A DNA stretch of 64,000 nt from AP-15 sp963703745 (GTDB taxonomy: Bacteria; Pseudomonadota; Alphaproteobacteria; ATCC43930; CGMCC-115725): positions 496,001 through 560,000 of the forward strand of contig CAVPFL010000005.1 of the NCBI GenBank assembly GCA_963703745.1, written 5' to 3'. The notes beneath the pieces are model-generated. The model made no database searches, was not told where the DNA came from, and saw only the letters and a program-made list of their open reading frames with translations. Made by a program: the position numbers and the translations under genes. Shown piece after piece: positions 62,807 to 64,000 of this stretch. Each line of letters opens with the position of its first letter. The first letter of the stretch is position 1.

Positions 62807-64000
62807 ATGTCGCTGGCTTCCGCCGATCTGCCCTCCGACCCCGATGCCCTGCGGGCCTTTGCCTTGGCCTGCCAGAGCGAGCTGGCGGCGGCGACCGCGG
62901 AACTGCAGGCGGCAAGGCTCGCCGTTCAGCTGCGCAGCCTGGAGATCGAGAAGCTGAAGTTTCAGATCGCCAAGCTGCGGCGGATGCAGTTTGGCCGCTC
63001 TTCGGAGCGCGTCACCCGGCAGATCGAACAGCTCGAGCTGCGGCTCGAAGAGTTGGAAACCGGCGAAGTAGAAGAACTCAGTAAGGCCGTCGCCGAAGAC
63101 CGGCCATTGCCGATCCGCGAACGTACCCAGCCAAAGCGCAAGAAGCTGCCGGACCACCTGCCCCGGCAGGAGGTCGTGCACGAACCGGAGGATGATGGGG
63201 CCTGCATCTGCCCCGTCTGCCGCGGCGGCATGGCCAAGCTTGGCGAAGACGTCACCGAGGTGCTCGACTACATCCCCGGGCGGTTCCGGGTGATCCGGCA
63301 TGTCCGGCCGAAATATGCCTGCCGGTATTGCGATGCGATCACCCAGGCGCCGGCGCCGGCGCTGCCGACACCGCGCGGACGGGCCGCCCCCGGCATGCTG
63401 GCGCATCTTTTGGTCTCGAAATATACCGATCACCTGCCGCTCTACCGGCAGAGCGAGATCTATGCCCGCGATGGGCTCGATCTCGACCGCTCGACATTGA
63501 GCGATTGGGTCGGCCAGGCGGTCTGGCTGCTGCAGCCGATCGTCGAGGGGATCCAGCAACACGTGTTTGCCGCCGAGAAGATCCACGGCGACGACACGCC
63601 GGTTCCGGTACTCGAACCCGGCCTCGGCCGCACCCGGACCGGACGATTATGGGTCTATGTCCGTGATGACCGGCCGTTCTGCGGCCCGGCACCGCCGGCG
63701 GCGGCCTACTTCTATAGCCCCGACCGCGGCGGCGAACATCCGGCCGCCCATCTCGCCTGCTTCCGGGGCTTCCTGCAGGCCGATGGCTACAGCGGGTTCG
63801 CCGCGCTCTACGAGCCGCGGCAGACCGGGCCGGAGGCTCGGGCGACAGCAGCGATCACCGAGGTCGCCTGTTGGAGCCACTGCCGCAGAAAAATATTCGA
63901 TGTGTGGGAAACCACGAAGTCGTCCGTCGCCAAGGCGGCGCTCGATCAGATCGCCGAACTCTACGTTATCGAGGACAAGGCCCGCTTCGCACCGCCCGCC
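62807..64000 (+). CDS. tnpC: IS66 transposase TnpC, partial at right edge
   Basis: ATG 62807 opens 398 codons to the window edge. An N-terminal coiled-coil region (LEIEKLKFQIAKLRRMQFGRSSE), a zinc-finger-like CPVCRGG with CRYC, and the catalytic core are visible: KIHGDDTPVPV (first Asp), SPDRGGEHPAAHL and LQADGYSGFAALYE. No break seen; the last acid would lie just beyond the window. Confidence 0.93.
   Translation, partial: MSLASADLPSDPDALRAFALACQSELAAATAELQAARLAVQLRSLEIEKLKFQIAKLRRMQFGRSSERVTRQIEQLELRLEELETGEVEELSKAVAEDRPLPIRERTQPKRKKLPDHLPRQEVVHEPEDDGACICPVCRGGMAKLGEDVTEVLDYIPGRFRVIRHVRPKYACRYCDAITQAPAPALPTPRGRAAPGMLAHLLVSKYTDHLPLYRQSEIYARDGLDLDRSTLSDWVGQAVWLLQPIVEGIQQHVFAAEKIHGDDTPVPVLEPGLGRTRTGRLWVYVRDDRPFCGPAPPAAAYFYSPDRGGEHPAAHLACFRGFLQADGYSGFAALYEPRQTGPEARATAAITEVACWSHCRRKIFDVWETTKSSVAKAALDQIAELYVIEDKARFAPPA

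Larger units (their letters stand above)
61867..64000 (+). mobile_element. IS66-family element, right end outside window
   Basis: The left end begins GTAAGCGTCCGG, the conserved IS66 terminus. The usual tnpA, tnpB, tnpC order follows on the plus strand, with ATGA overlap between tnpA and tnpB. The target duplication cannot be checked because the right end is missing. Confidence 0.9.

Overview
The window is GC-rich chromosomal DNA from an alphaproteobacterium. The main pointers are a CckA-type PAS hybrid kinase, a SciP/DUF1153 regulator, a ChvI-like response regulator, a DUF1491 gene, a long dCTP deaminase and a DksA with a reduced zinc site. A Rhodospirillales-like background fits best, but no rRNA or species marker is present, so this placement is inference.

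Layout. 1-12.7 kb is mixed core and accessory metabolism: a Tat-type metallophosphoesterase running off the left edge, divergent from two c-type cytochromes; an octopine-dehydrogenase-family gene with a cupin; a coupled GGCT-like/TenA pair; an MBL hydrolase; cobB; Rieske protein; rhlE; infA; a cold-shock gene; parE; msrB. 12.7-19.3 kb has an Fsr-like exporter, a broken VOC dioxygenase gene, DoxX, two GlcG/HbpS-type secreted proteins, an alpha/beta hydrolase-SDR pair and an F420-type LLM oxidoreductase. 19.5-24.0 kb carries a tight sulfur/cysteine operon (cysK, alaX, sseA, GNAT) and the long dCTP deaminase. 24.0-28.4 kb is one minus-strand run of six genes: two lipoproteins, a ChvI-like regulator, its kinase, DUF1491 and a Nudix hydrolase. 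28.5-34.7 kb holds an SDR divergent from an ArsR/SdpR repressor with two DUF899 genes, then a TauD dioxygenase / class III aminotransferase / amidohydrolase operon.

34.8-36.4 kb is an HNH endonuclease gene split by an IS630-type element, with a TA target duplication, near-palindromic ends and a reading frame that rejoins when the element is removed. 36.5-42.6 kb has pirin/LysR, mepA, GST, VOC, cupin, a PDR/VanB-type reductase and tRNA-Phe. 42.7-46.4 kb looks more AT-rich and contains a heme-oxygenase-like putative metal oxidase, an MFS exporter and an EAL phosphodiesterase. These are followed by a BarA-like hybrid kinase, a MarR regulator, recA, cckA and dksA.

55-64 kb is an insertion-sequence graveyard: a frameshifted tyrosine recombinase plus IS91-type transposase, a decayed IS21 (istA/istB broken, multiple terminal repeats), a sciP-like gene, an IS1182/IS5-type transposase cut by an IS66 element, and the IS66 genes running off the right edge.

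The candidates I would look at first for unexplained biology are the putative oxidase + MFS pair, the TauD/aminotransferase/amidohydrolase operon, the ArsR-DUF899-DUF899 unit with a dyad over its start codon, and the cysK-alaX-sseA-GNAT operon. No CRISPR array, prophage or recognisable defence island was seen.
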